Below are positions 1 through 5,264 of a stretch of 11,064 bases of DNA, in pieces. The first letter of the stretch is position 1. Each line of letters begins with the position of its first letter. Both the position numbers and the translations under genes were made by a program. Source of the stretch: Planctomycetota bacterium (lineage in GTDB: Bacteria > Planctomycetota > MHYJ01 > JACQXL01); the NCBI GenBank assembly GCA_016208805.1, contig JACQXL010000205.1:1-11064 (forward strand), in the 5' to 3' direction. The notes under the pieces are model-generated. The model had not been told where the DNA came from. It did not search any database and saw nothing but the letters and a program-made list of their open reading frames with translations.

Positions 1-34
1 CATCCTAAAGGAGAATAGGATGTACCACCTTTAG
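1..34. other. Two mutually exclusive small hairpins at the window edge
   Basis: CATCCTA (1-7) is complementary to TAGGATG (16-22), giving a 7-bp stem with an 8-nt loop. The overlapping CTAAAGG (5-11) is complementary to CCTTTAG (28-34), giving an alternative 7-bp stem, so only one can form at a time. No gene is visible to the left, so it is unknown whether this is the 3' end of a transcript or part of a repeat. Function not assigned. Confidence 0.35.
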
Positions 35-46
35 CGTAGTTGGCAG

Positions 47-76
47 TCCCGCACCCCGAATACCTTCGGGGCGGGA
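47..76. repeat. GC-rich imperfect palindrome (REP-like hairpin)
   Basis: TCCCG (47-51) plus CCCCGAA (54-60) pair with TTCGGGG (65-71) plus CGGGA (72-76). This is a 12-bp stem with a 2-nt bulge (52-53) and a TACC loop. It is the first of several palindromes in this region sharing a CCCGC core (others at 101-135, 207-223 and 1117-1133). That suggests a dispersed palindromic repeat rather than a terminator: no T-tract follows. Confidence 0.5.
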
Positions 77-100
77 TTTCGCTGTGGCTCAATAATTCGC

Positions 101-135
101 GCAGTTTATCCCGCCAGAGGCGGGACTCAAACTGC
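101..135. repeat. Two-stage palindromic element
   Basis: An outer stem GCAGTTT (101-107) / AAACTGC (129-135) encloses an inner stem TCCCGCC (109-115) / GGCGGGA (119-125) with an AGA loop. All 14 base pairs are perfect, separated by a 1-nt/3-nt internal loop. The layout and the flanking words (GCAGTTT on the left, ACTGCC followed by GACTA on the right) resemble the larger palindrome at 8799-8860, so the two may belong to one family. It lies inside a spurious open frame (40-237) that I do not consider a gene. Confidence 0.55.
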
Positions 136-174
136 CAGACTACGGATTTCATCCTTTTCTTGACCACCTACTTA

Positions 175-230
175 AATCTGTGTAATCTGCGTAGTGTGAA
201 GGGAGTCCCGCCCTTATGGCGGGGTGGCTA
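175..230 (+). repeat. Duplicated 56-nt leader, copy 1
   Basis: This segment matches 1085-1140 at 54 of 56 positions (differences at 201 and 228), an offset of exactly 910 nt. The first half belongs to a low-complexity repeat family (words such as AATCTGTGTAATCTGCG). The second half contains the hairpin CCCGCC (207-212) / GGCGGG (218-223). Its last base is the A of the ATG that starts the downstream helix-turn-helix gene, so the hairpin ends 6 nt before the start codon. It could hinder ribosome access. A weak candidate -35 (TTGACC, 160-165) lies upstream, but no good -10 follows. Confidence 0.75.
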
Positions 231-1018
231 TGAATAGACCCCTAACCCTGAACGAACTTGCTCATTACTTAAAGGTTTCTCGTCTGACCCTGATGCGCTG
301 GATTAAGAAGGGGCAGTTGCCGGCTAAAAAGATGGGCGGCCGCTGGGTGGTTGAAGAGCGTATCCTGCATAAATTCTCCATTGAGCGCGACCCTAATCTA
401 TTTACGGCCGAATCGCCTAAAAAACCCGCTCCGGTAGCCGACATCTATTCTTCAACCGGCATCCGCCAGGCGACCTATCAGGATAACAGACCGGTGAAGT
501 TAAAAGAGGTAGCAGATAATTTAGGCGTCTGCCGCCGGAGCGTTACCAACTGGATTAAAGAAGGTAAGTTAGCCGCCGTCAAAATGGGCGGGCACTGGGT
601 CGTCTGGCAGAACGATTTGGAGGAATTCGTCAAACGGCGCCTGCTCTTTGTGGAAGACGCGGCATTCGGGATGCTCTTTTTCAGCCACCGTGTCCTGGAA
701 CAATACCGCAATGACTTTAAGTATTACGTGCACGAAGCGGCATTCCACGGACGGGTCGGCAGTAAAGAGGAACGCGCCCTGATGCACCAGGCACGCTCGG
801 TGACTAAACGGCATCCGCATACCTGGACCAAGGAAGCATTCGGACGGAACGATTTCAAGGCGATGGATGCTATTGGCTTTGCGGAACTGATGTTCTGGAA
901 AATACGGAACAAAGATGGCGGCTGGATGATTGCAATTGACCCGCGGGCATTTTACTTTGTGTCTAAATCGGAACAGTCTAAATGGCAAACGTTCCGGATA
1001 ACTAAACCGCTCTTGTAA
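230..1018 (+). CDS. Tandem excisionase-type helix-turn-helix protein, unknown function
   Basis: This encodes a 262-residue putative DNA-binding protein. Residues 3-50 and 88-136 are two copies of a short helix-turn-helix domain of the excisionase/MerR-like HTH_17 type. Each runs helix-turn-helix, then WIKxGxL, then KMGGxWVV, and ends in a short helix. About 21 of 45 aligned residues are identical between the copies, so the protein arose by internal duplication. They are joined by a proline-rich linker (residues 51-87). Residues 140-262 form a separate domain rich in aromatic and basic residues that I do not recognise. It has no visible integrase, recombinase or REP-transposase motif. The ATG at 230 is preferred over the in-frame GTG at 224, since the family-like region begins at once, but there is no clear Shine-Dalgarno. 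A bivalent DNA-binding regulator is the likeliest role. Target and partner are unknown, and it need not regulate its neighbours. Confidence 0.8.
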   Translation: MNRPLTLNELAHYLKVSRLTLMRWIKKGQLPAKKMGGRWVVEERILHKFSIERDPNLFTAESPKKPAPVADIYSSTGIRQATYQDNRPVKLKEVADNLGVCRRSVTNWIKEGKLAAVKMGGHWVVWQNDLEEFVKRRLLFVEDAAFGMLFFSHRVLEQYRNDFKYYVHEAAFHGRVGSKEERALMHQARSVTKRHPHTWTKEAFGRNDFKAMDAIGFAELMFWKIRNKDGGWMIAIDPRAFYFVSKSEQSKWQTFRITKPLL

Positions 1019-1021
1019 TCA

Positions 1022-1050
1022 TTGACATACAACCACCAATTTCGTATTAT
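1022..1050 (+). promoter_or_regulatory. Strong sigma70-type promoter for moaC
   Basis: A perfect -35 TTGACA (1022-1027) is followed by a 17-nt spacer and a -10 TATTAT (1045-1050, 5 of 6 consensus). Transcription would begin near 1057, giving a leader of about 90 nt that contains the second copy of the duplicated repeat. It lies just after the stop codon of the helix-turn-helix gene, so moaC and the genes after it probably form an independent unit. Confidence 0.7.
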
Positions 1051-1052
1051 TT

Positions 1053-1084
1053 AAGTAAACGGATTTAACGGATTTATCTGTGTC
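1053..1084 (+). repeat. Low-complexity junction repeat (ACGGATTTA family)
   Basis: Tandem-like words TAAACGGATTTAACGGATTT and then ATCTGTGTC run directly into the duplicated leader at 1085. The same words, in inverted orientation, recur between moaC and the next gene (1652-1675). This is family A of the dispersed spacer repeats in this window, with other copies at 1611-1675, 4443-4485 and 5217-5258. Confidence 0.6.
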
Positions 1085-1140
1085 AATCTGTGTAATCTGC
1101 GTAGTGTGAACGGAGTCCCGCCCTTATGGCGGGGTGGTTA
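1085..1140 (+). repeat. Duplicated 56-nt leader, copy 2
   Basis: This is 54/56 identical to 175-230. It contains the hairpin CCCGCC (1117-1122) / GGCGGG (1128-1133) within the predicted 5' UTR of moaC. Unlike copy 1, it is followed by AAAGG (1140-1144), a weak Shine-Dalgarno only 3 nt before the moaC ATG. Such high identity over 910 nt suggests recent duplication, gene conversion or selection on a shared leader. Confidence 0.75.
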
Positions 1141-1147
1141 AAGGTAT

Positions 1148-1630
1148 ATGAAACTGACCCATTTATCCAAGACCGGTTCCATCAAGATGGTCGGTGTCTC
1201 CGGCAAGGCCATTACCCGCCGTCAGGCCAAGGCGTTTGCCAGGGTAATAATGAAATCGGCCACCTTTAAGGCCATCACCGCCGGCAAGGTCAAGAAGGGC
1301 AATGTCCTGGAAACCGCCCGGCTGGCCGGAATTATGGCCTCAAAGGAGACGCACCGGCTGATTCCGCTCTGCCATCCCATTGCCATTACGGATATCCAGG
1401 TGGACTTTAAATTAGTCAGGCCGAATAAAGTTGAGATATACACATTTGTGGAGGCGCTGGACCGGACCGGGGTGGAGATGGAGGCGCTCTGCGCCGCAAG
1501 TGCGGCGGCATTGACCATCTACGATATGTGCAAGGCCGTTGACCGGTCTATGCGCATTACGGACGTGAAACTGCTGGAAAAATCCGGCGGCCGGAGCGGG
1601 CATTACCGAGCCACAGATTACACGGATTAG
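1148..1630 (+). CDS. moaC: Cyclic pyranopterin monophosphate synthase MoaC
   Basis: MoaC works after the radical-SAM enzyme MoaA in molybdenum cofactor synthesis, converting 3',8-cyclo-7,8-dihydro-GTP to cyclic pyranopterin monophosphate in the cytoplasm. The 160-residue product has normal family length. Family motifs are clear: KKGNVLETARLAGI (residues 49-62, catalytic-type Lys50), LIPLCHP (71-77, His76), TGVEMEAL (107-114), YDMCKAVD (125-132, Asp126 and Lys129) and LLEKSGGRSG near the end. One deviation: the usual MVDVS motif reads MVGVS (14-18), so a commonly conserved Asp is Gly. The last six codons and the TAG stop lie in a dispersed repeat that begins CCACAGATTACACGG, so the C-terminal tail is repeat-encoded. 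The ATG at 1148 follows AAAGG. A MOSC-domain gene comes 45 nt downstream, consistent with a Moco pair; moaA is not in the window. Confidence 0.96.
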   Translation: MKLTHLSKTGSIKMVGVSGKAITRRQAKAFARVIMKSATFKAITAGKVKKGNVLETARLAGIMASKETHRLIPLCHPIAITDIQVDFKLVRPNKVEIYTFVEALDRTGVEMEALCAASAAALTIYDMCKAVDRSMRITDVKLLEKSGGRSGHYRATDYTD

Positions 1631-1666
1631 ATAAAGATATAAATCAGTTTTATCCGTTTAATCTGT
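1613..1666 (+). repeat. Inverted repeat pair at the moaC/MOSC junction
   Basis: ACAGATTACACGGAT (1613-1627) pairs with ATCCGTTTAATCTGT (1652-1666) at 14 of 15 positions (only C1621/T1658 mismatched), with a 24-nt loop. The moaC stop codon (1628-1630) is the first triplet of the loop, and the right arm ends 9 nt before the next ATG. Both arms are family A dispersed repeat in opposite orientation. In mRNA this would be a stable hairpin between the two cistrons. It has no GC-rich stem plus T-tract, so it is not a canonical terminator. Confidence 0.75.
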
Positions 1667-1675
1667 TTACTTAAT

Positions 1676-2125
1676 ATGGTTAAAGGAAAGATAGTTGGGG
1701 TTTGCATCAGCGACCGGAAGGGTATCCCCAAGAAGAATGTCCGGACTGCCTATCTTGAGGTCGGGCAGGGACTCAAAGACGATGCCCATAAGGGATTCGG
1801 ACACCGCCAGGTGAGTCTGCTGGCCAAAGAGTCCATTGATAAGATGCGGGATAAGGGATTAGAGTTGGTAGAAGGCTCATTTGCTGAGAACCTGACCACC
1901 GAAGGGATAGAGTTAAAAACCTTGCCCATCGGCACCGAATTAACCGTCGGCGCCGAGGTGCTTTTGCGTATCACCCAGATAGGCAAGGAATGCCATACCA
2001 AATGCGCCATATACCGCAAGATGGGTGATTGCATTATGCCGAATGAGGGAGTGTTTGCGGAGGTTGTTAAAGGCGGAACCGTAAAAGTAGGAGATACGAT
2101 AGAAACTACAAAGCAGGTGAAATGA
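1676..2125 (+). CDS. MOSC domain-containing protein
   Basis: This is a 149-residue stand-alone MOSC domain, the fold of the C-terminal part of Moco sulfurases and of YiiM/YuaD-type proteins. MOSC domains bind the molybdenum cofactor or transfer sulfur using a conserved Cys. Visible landmarks: DDAHKGFGHRQVSLL (residues 35-49), EGSFAENLTTEGI (66-78), LPIGTEL (83-89), and the block TQIGKECHTKC (100-110) leading to GDCIMPNEGVFAEV (117-130). Cys106 is the probable family cysteine; Cys110 and Cys119 are also notable. Length is typical of the short MOSC proteins found beside moaC or mogA. The position right after moaC supports a role in Moco maturation or handling; exact substrate unknown. The ATG at 1676 directly abuts the upstream repeat and has no Shine-Dalgarno, so translation may depend on coupling or on the hairpin. 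Confidence 0.9.
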   Translation: MVKGKIVGVCISDRKGIPKKNVRTAYLEVGQGLKDDAHKGFGHRQVSLLAKESIDKMRDKGLELVEGSFAENLTTEGIELKTLPIGTELTVGAEVLLRITQIGKECHTKCAIYRKMGDCIMPNEGVFAEVVKGGTVKVGDTIETTKQVK

Positions 2126-2237
2126 CTAATGTCTAATGCCGAATGATGAAAGAATGTCCTAATTTCTAAATGTCTAATATTTAGGCATTAGGTCATTTAG
2201 TAATTCATTCGTCATTGAGATTTCGTCATTAGTCATT
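2121..2237 (+). repeat. Large nested inverted repeat at the MOSC/asd junction
   Basis: AATGACTAATG (2121-2131) pairs perfectly with CATTAGTCATT (2227-2237). Nested inside are CTAATGCC (2133-2140) / GGCATTAG (2184-2191) and CTAAAT (2166-2171) / ATTTAG (2179-2184, mutually exclusive at its last base). The whole spacer is made of variants of AATGTCTAATG and CATTCGTCATT, a repeat family (C) unrelated in sequence to the one at the previous junction. The MOSC stop codon (2123-2125) sits in the left arm and asd begins 13 nt after the right arm. No coding potential. Confidence 0.7.
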
Positions 2238-2250
2238 GTGTATTAGAAAT

Positions 2251-3336
2251 ATGAAACATAAATGTAATGTCGTTATAGTTGGTGCTACCGGAGTGGTCGG
2301 ACTGGAATTACTTAAGATACTCGCCCAGCGTCGGTTCCCCATCAACGAACTGCGCCTGACCGCATCAGACCGTTCTATCGGACGCACCTTGAAGAGTGGA
2401 CATCTAAAGGGCAATCTTCAACGGCTGACCGAAGAGGTCTTTGACGGCGTTGATATCGCCTTCTTCTGCGCTGGCAATTCGGTCAGCAGGGAATGGGCTC
2501 ATGTGGCCGTGAAATACGGCGCGGTGGTCATAGACAAGACCGGCGCATTCAGGATGGATAAGGATGTCCCGCTGGTCGTACCCGAGGTCAATGCCGATGC
2601 GCTCCGCTATCATAAAGGCATTATCTCCAGTCCGAACTGCTCAACTATTCCGCTGGTGATGGTCTTGAAACCGCTCCACGATTATGCCAGAGTTAAAAGG
2701 GTGATAGTTTCCACATATCAATCCGTCTCCGGCGCCGGTCTTAAGGCCATTACCGAGATGGAGCAACAGACGCTAATGCGTCTGAAATTACAAATTCCAA
2801 ATCTCAAATTCCAAATTAGCCATTCGCCACGTGCAAGCCGTAATCGTATTTTTCCTTATCCCATTGCATTTAACGTTATCCCGCAGATACCGCAGTCAAA
2901 CGCATTCTGCGCGGATGATTATACCGATGAAGAGGTCAAGGTAATCAACGAGACCGGGAAGATAATGAATAATAAGTCCATCCGGGTCAGCGCCACCTGC
3001 GTGCGTGTGCCGGTCTATCACGGGCACAGCGAGTCGGTCAATATCGAGTTTGCCAGACCGATTACACCGGCTAAGGCCAGGCAGATTCTGGCAAAGTCGC
3101 CCGGGCTTAAGGTGATTGATAACCCGGCCCGGCAGTTATACCCGACCGCGGCGGAGGAGGCCGGTAAGGACGATGTCTTTGTGGGCAGAATCAGGGTTGA
3201 CCGGACTGTCAAGCACGGCCTGAACCTCTGGCTGGTCGGCGATAATATTCGCAAGGGCGCGGCGTTGAACGCCATACAGATAGCCGAATATCTTACCACA
3301 AAGGCACAAAGGGCACTAAGGTCACAAAGGAAATAA
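2251..3336 (+). CDS. asd: Aspartate-semialdehyde dehydrogenase
   Basis: Asd reduces L-aspartyl-4-phosphate to L-aspartate-4-semialdehyde with NADPH, the branch point to lysine/diaminopimelate, threonine and methionine. The 361-residue product shows the N-terminal nucleotide-binding GATGVVG (residues 11-17), the catalytic cysteine in SSPNCSTIPL (Cys130), YQSVSGAG (156-163), ATCVRVPVYHGHSESV (248-263, probable acid/base His259 and substrate Arg252) and the C-terminal DNIRKGAALNAIQIAEYL (331-348). The ATG at 2251 is chosen over an in-frame TTG at 2236, since the dinucleotide-fold strand starts at once and the upstream bases belong to a repeat. Two oddities are repeat-derived. Residues about 178-190 (rich in LQIPN/LKFQI words) are encoded by a low-complexity repeat in the variable loop. 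The last 13 residues after AEYL are encoded by another repeat family. All catalytic motifs are intact, so the enzyme is expected to be active. Confidence 0.95.
   Translation: MKHKCNVVIVGATGVVGLELLKILAQRRFPINELRLTASDRSIGRTLKSGHLKGNLQRLTEEVFDGVDIAFFCAGNSVSREWAHVAVKYGAVVIDKTGAFRMDKDVPLVVPEVNADALRYHKGIISSPNCSTIPLVMVLKPLHDYARVKRVIVSTYQSVSGAGLKAITEMEQQTLMRLKLQIPNLKFQISHSPRASRNRIFPYPIAFNVIPQIPQSNAFCADDYTDEEVKVINETGKIMNNKSIRVSATCVRVPVYHGHSESVNIEFARPITPAKARQILAKSPGLKVIDNPARQLYPTAAEEAGKDDVFVGRIRVDRTVKHGLNLWLVGDNIRKGAALNAIQIAEYLTTKAQRALRSQRK
2785..2819 (+). repeat. In-frame dispersed-type repeat inside asd
   Basis: AAATTACAAATTCCAAATC (2785-2803) and then TCAAATTCCAAATTAG (2804-2819) form a tandem low-complexity tract with CAAATTCCAAA twice. 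Its AT-rich composition is unlike the flanking codons. It encodes a LKLQIPNLKFQIS-like segment in the region that is a variable loop in Asd enzymes, before the conserved PYPIAFN motif. It reads through without a frameshift. It resembles the intergenic repeats in style but not in sequence (family D). Confidence 0.65.
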
Positions 3337-3365
3337 ATAACTTGGTGTCTTCGTGTCTTAGTGGT
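3295..3365 (+). repeat. Inverted repeat pair at the asd/TPR junction
   Basis: Left arm 3295-3319 (starts ACCACAAAGGCACAAAGG) pairs with right arm 3342-3365 (TTGGTGTCTTCGTGTCTTAG and then TGGT). I count about 19 Watson-Crick pairs, 3 G-U pairs, two mismatches and one bulge. The asd stop codon (3334-3336) lies in the loop. The same family (B, consensus close to ACCACAAAGACACTAAGACA) recurs as a single inverted copy at 7069-7098. The left arm is translated as the tail of Asd. Confidence 0.65.
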
Positions 3366-3383
3366 TAATTAAGGGAGTGTTGT

Positions 3384-4442
3384 ATGAGAAATATTTGGTT
3401 AGTGGTTTTGTTGATTGCTTCTTTGTCCTTTGCTGCTGAGACCAGTAAAGAGGATTTATTGAAACAGTATCAATCCGAGATTGCCAAGAACCCGATGGCT
3501 ATAGAATCTCATCGGAATTACCAGAACCTGATGCGCGAGATGGGTAAGATGGACGAGGTTAAGAAGGAGTATCAGGCCAAACTGGACAACGAACCGAATA
3601 GCCCATTGAATCATTATCTCTACGGCCGGTTGCTTGAAGGCGCGGCGTTGGAGAAGGAATTCAGTACCGCATTGGAGTTGGAGCAAAAGTCTCCTGATAC
3701 TTTGTTACGGTTCTGGATATATTATGGGCTGGCGCAGTTCTATAAGGACGGCCAGAAATGGGATGATGCGATAAAGTATCTGGGTGACTGCCTTAAACTC
3801 AGGCCTGATTATACTGAGGCGCAGCATTATAGCGCACTGTGCGTCTATCAAAAAGGCGATATTGACAAGGCGATTGGCCAGTGGGATAAGGTCATTGCCG
3901 TTAACCCCGATTATGCCGATGCCCGGCTGGGCAAGGCCACGGCCCTTAAGGCGCAGGGTAAGTTTGACCAGGCCATCAAGGAACTGGAAGTGATTATCAA
4001 GAAGGACGAGGCGTACTGGAATGCCTACGAGCCGTTGATTCAGTGCCACCACGCCAAGCAGGATTATAAGAAGGCGGGAGAGATAATAGTAGAATTTAAG
4101 AATGGATATAGTAAAGCGCGCCATGTCTACAAAGAACGTAAGTATATAGTGATTGATCTTCTCAAATTAGATAAAAAGACGCTTATTATTAAACAACTTT
4201 TGTGGACTTCGCTTTATATGTCAGATATTCCGTGGCCATACTATTTTGAGTTCTATGATGAAAACCAGGTTGATAAAGAACCAAATGTGGTTTATGCGGT
4301 TGATATAAAAATGACGGATAAAACGTATCGGGTTGAGATAAATAAAAAGGGAGAACCTACAAGCGAGACTTTTAAGGATAAATCAGCGCCGACTTATCAG
4401 AAATTACTGGATCTGATACTTGCGAAGGAAAAGGGTAAATAA
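3384..4442 (+). CDS. Exported tetratricopeptide-repeat protein
   Basis: This is a 352-residue protein with a Sec-type signal peptide (residues 1 to about 18: basic start, hydrophobic core WLVVLLIASLSF, likely cleavage near FAA-ET), so it should act in the periplasm or outside. TPR-type helix pairs are visible at about 108-141 (ending KLRPD), 142-175 (ending AVNPD) and 176-209, with weaker units before (33-70) and after (210-238). The classic small/aromatic TPR positions and the P-D ends are clear in the middle three. Residues about 300-345 look like a small beta-rich domain (VVYAVDIKM, TYRVEINKKGEP). A good Shine-Dalgarno AAGGGAG (3371-3377) precedes the ATG by 6 nt, one of the best in the window. 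TPR arrays bind other proteins. The partner is unknown and nothing in the context identifies it. This gene is more AT-rich toward its 3' end than its neighbours. Confidence 0.85.
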   Translation: MRNIWLVVLLIASLSFAAETSKEDLLKQYQSEIAKNPMAIESHRNYQNLMREMGKMDEVKKEYQAKLDNEPNSPLNHYLYGRLLEGAALEKEFSTALELEQKSPDTLLRFWIYYGLAQFYKDGQKWDDAIKYLGDCLKLRPDYTEAQHYSALCVYQKGDIDKAIGQWDKVIAVNPDYADARLGKATALKAQGKFDQAIKELEVIIKKDEAYWNAYEPLIQCHHAKQDYKKAGEIIVEFKNGYSKARHVYKERKYIVIDLLKLDKKTLIIKQLLWTSLYMSDIPWPYYFEFYDENQVDKEPNVVYAVDIKMTDKTYRVEINKKGEPTSETFKDKSAPTYQKLLDLILAKEKGK

Positions 4443-4485
4443 CCCGTGAAATCCGTGGCTCTAAAATCTGTGAAATCTGTGGCTC
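4443..4485 (+). repeat. Family A repeat supplying the truA start region
   Basis: Repeats of AAATCCGTGGCTC and AAATCTGTG run from directly after the TPR stop codon into the truA reading frame. Because the unit contains GTG in frame, it provides four candidate GTG starts (4446, 4455, 4470, 4479). The same words occur at 5217-5258 and, inverted, at 1611-1627. Confidence 0.65.
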
Positions 4486-5216
4486 GTAATATTAAACTCA
4501 TTATAGAATACGACGGCACCAACTATTGTGGCTGGCAGATACAGGACGGCCAGCCGACCGTCCAGGGCGAGATTACCAGGGCCATCAAGCGGGTTACCGG
4601 CAAGAAGGCGACGCTCTACGGCGCCGGCCGGACCGATAGCGGCGTGCACGCCGAGGCGCAGGCGGCTAATTTCCGGACCGATTCACGGCTGACCGCACAG
4701 CAGTTGATGTATGCGCTTAATTCCAAACTGCCGGACGATATTGTCGTAAAGGACGCCCGAGAGGTTCCGTTGGCATTCAATGCCCAGTATGACGCCCGCG
4801 GTAAAACTTATATCTATACTGTTTACAACGGCTCAATCAGGCCGGCAGTGCAAAGGTCTTATTGCTATTTTGTATATAAAAATCTATCAGTCGGTCTGAT
4901 GAGGAAGGCGGCCGGGTATATCAAAGGACGGCATAATTTCAAGTCATTTGCAACCAAGTCCGTCGGACGGGCCAATTGCGAGCGGACCGTCTATTCAATC
5001 AAGATAACCAAGAAGGGTGATTTTATCTGGTTTGAGGTTAAAGGAGACGGATTCCTTTATAATATGGTCCGTAATATCGTCGGGACTCTTTTGCTGGTCG
5101 GGCATAAGAAGATTAAGTCTGAGGCCGTAAAAAGTATCCTTAAATCAGCCGATCGCCGCCTGGCCGGGCCGAACATCCCGGCAAAGGGGTTGAGACTGGT
5201 TGAGGTGAAGTATTAA
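4446..5216 (+). CDS. truA: tRNA pseudouridine(38-40) synthase TruA
   Basis: TruA isomerises uridines 38, 39 and 40 in the anticodon arm of many tRNAs to pseudouridine. Diagnostic motifs in the 256-residue frame: IEYDGTNYCGWQ (residues 20-31), YGAGRTDSGVHAE (58-70) with catalytic Asp64, a YDARGKTYIYTVYNG block, GRHNFKSFA, FLYNMVRNIVGTLLLVG and the C-terminal PAKGLRLVEVKY. Length fits the family. The start is uncertain. There is no ATG before the conserved core, and the first 13 codons lie in a dispersed repeat whose GTG triplets at 4446, 4455, 4470 and 4479 are all possible starts. Homologues usually begin just before the RNIKL-like strand, which favours 4479 or 4470. No Shine-Dalgarno is visible, and the frame opens 3 nt after the TPR stop, so translational coupling is plausible. 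Confidence 0.94.
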   Translation: MKSVALKSVKSVARNIKLIIEYDGTNYCGWQIQDGQPTVQGEITRAIKRVTGKKATLYGAGRTDSGVHAEAQAANFRTDSRLTAQQLMYALNSKLPDDIVVKDAREVPLAFNAQYDARGKTYIYTVYNGSIRPAVQRSYCYFVYKNLSVGLMRKAAGYIKGRHNFKSFATKSVGRANCERTVYSIKITKKGDFIWFEVKGDGFLYNMVRNIVGTLLLVGHKKIKSEAVKSILKSADRRLAGPNIPAKGLRLVEVKY

Positions 5217-5258
5217 TTGCAGATAATCCGTGTCCATCTGTGTTTATCTGTGGTTTCG
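5217..5258 (+). repeat. Family A repeat at the truA/CvpA junction
   Basis: ATAATCCGTGTCCATCTGTG followed by TTTATCTGTGGTTT fills the spacer between the truA stop and the next ATG. It is open in the frame of the downstream gene, which would allow a 16-residue N-terminal extension from a TTG, but that extension is just translated repeat. Confidence 0.6.
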
Positions 5259-5264
5259 GAATAT

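Noticed and set aside
40..237. Open frame of 65 codons before the first gene
   Set aside because: It runs through three GC-rich palindromes and a dispersed repeat. The peptide is low-complexity, has no family resemblance and no ribosome binding site, and overlaps the start of a better gene.
569..988. Minus-strand open frame opposite the helix-turn-helix gene (and 478-711)
   Set aside because: Plus-strand frame has two recognisable DNA-binding domains; the antisense peptide matches nothing.
230..1018. REP-associated (RAYT/Y1) transposase or phage excisionase with integrase
   Set aside because: No HUH or catalytic tyrosine motif is visible and no integrase is adjacent. Only the small helix-turn-helix fold is excisionase-like.
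1611..1675. Intrinsic terminator after moaC
   Set aside because: The stem is AT-rich with a 24-nt loop and is followed by TTACTTAAT rather than a T-run, so classical termination is unlikely.
3705..4124. Minus-strand open frame inside the TPR gene
   Set aside because: It mirrors the periodic TPR codons. It is hydrophobic only because of the complement, and has no start signals.
5217..5264. 16-residue N-terminal extension of the CvpA-family protein from a TTG codon
   Set aside because: The extension is translated dispersed repeat. The family-like N-terminus begins exactly at the ATG at 5265.
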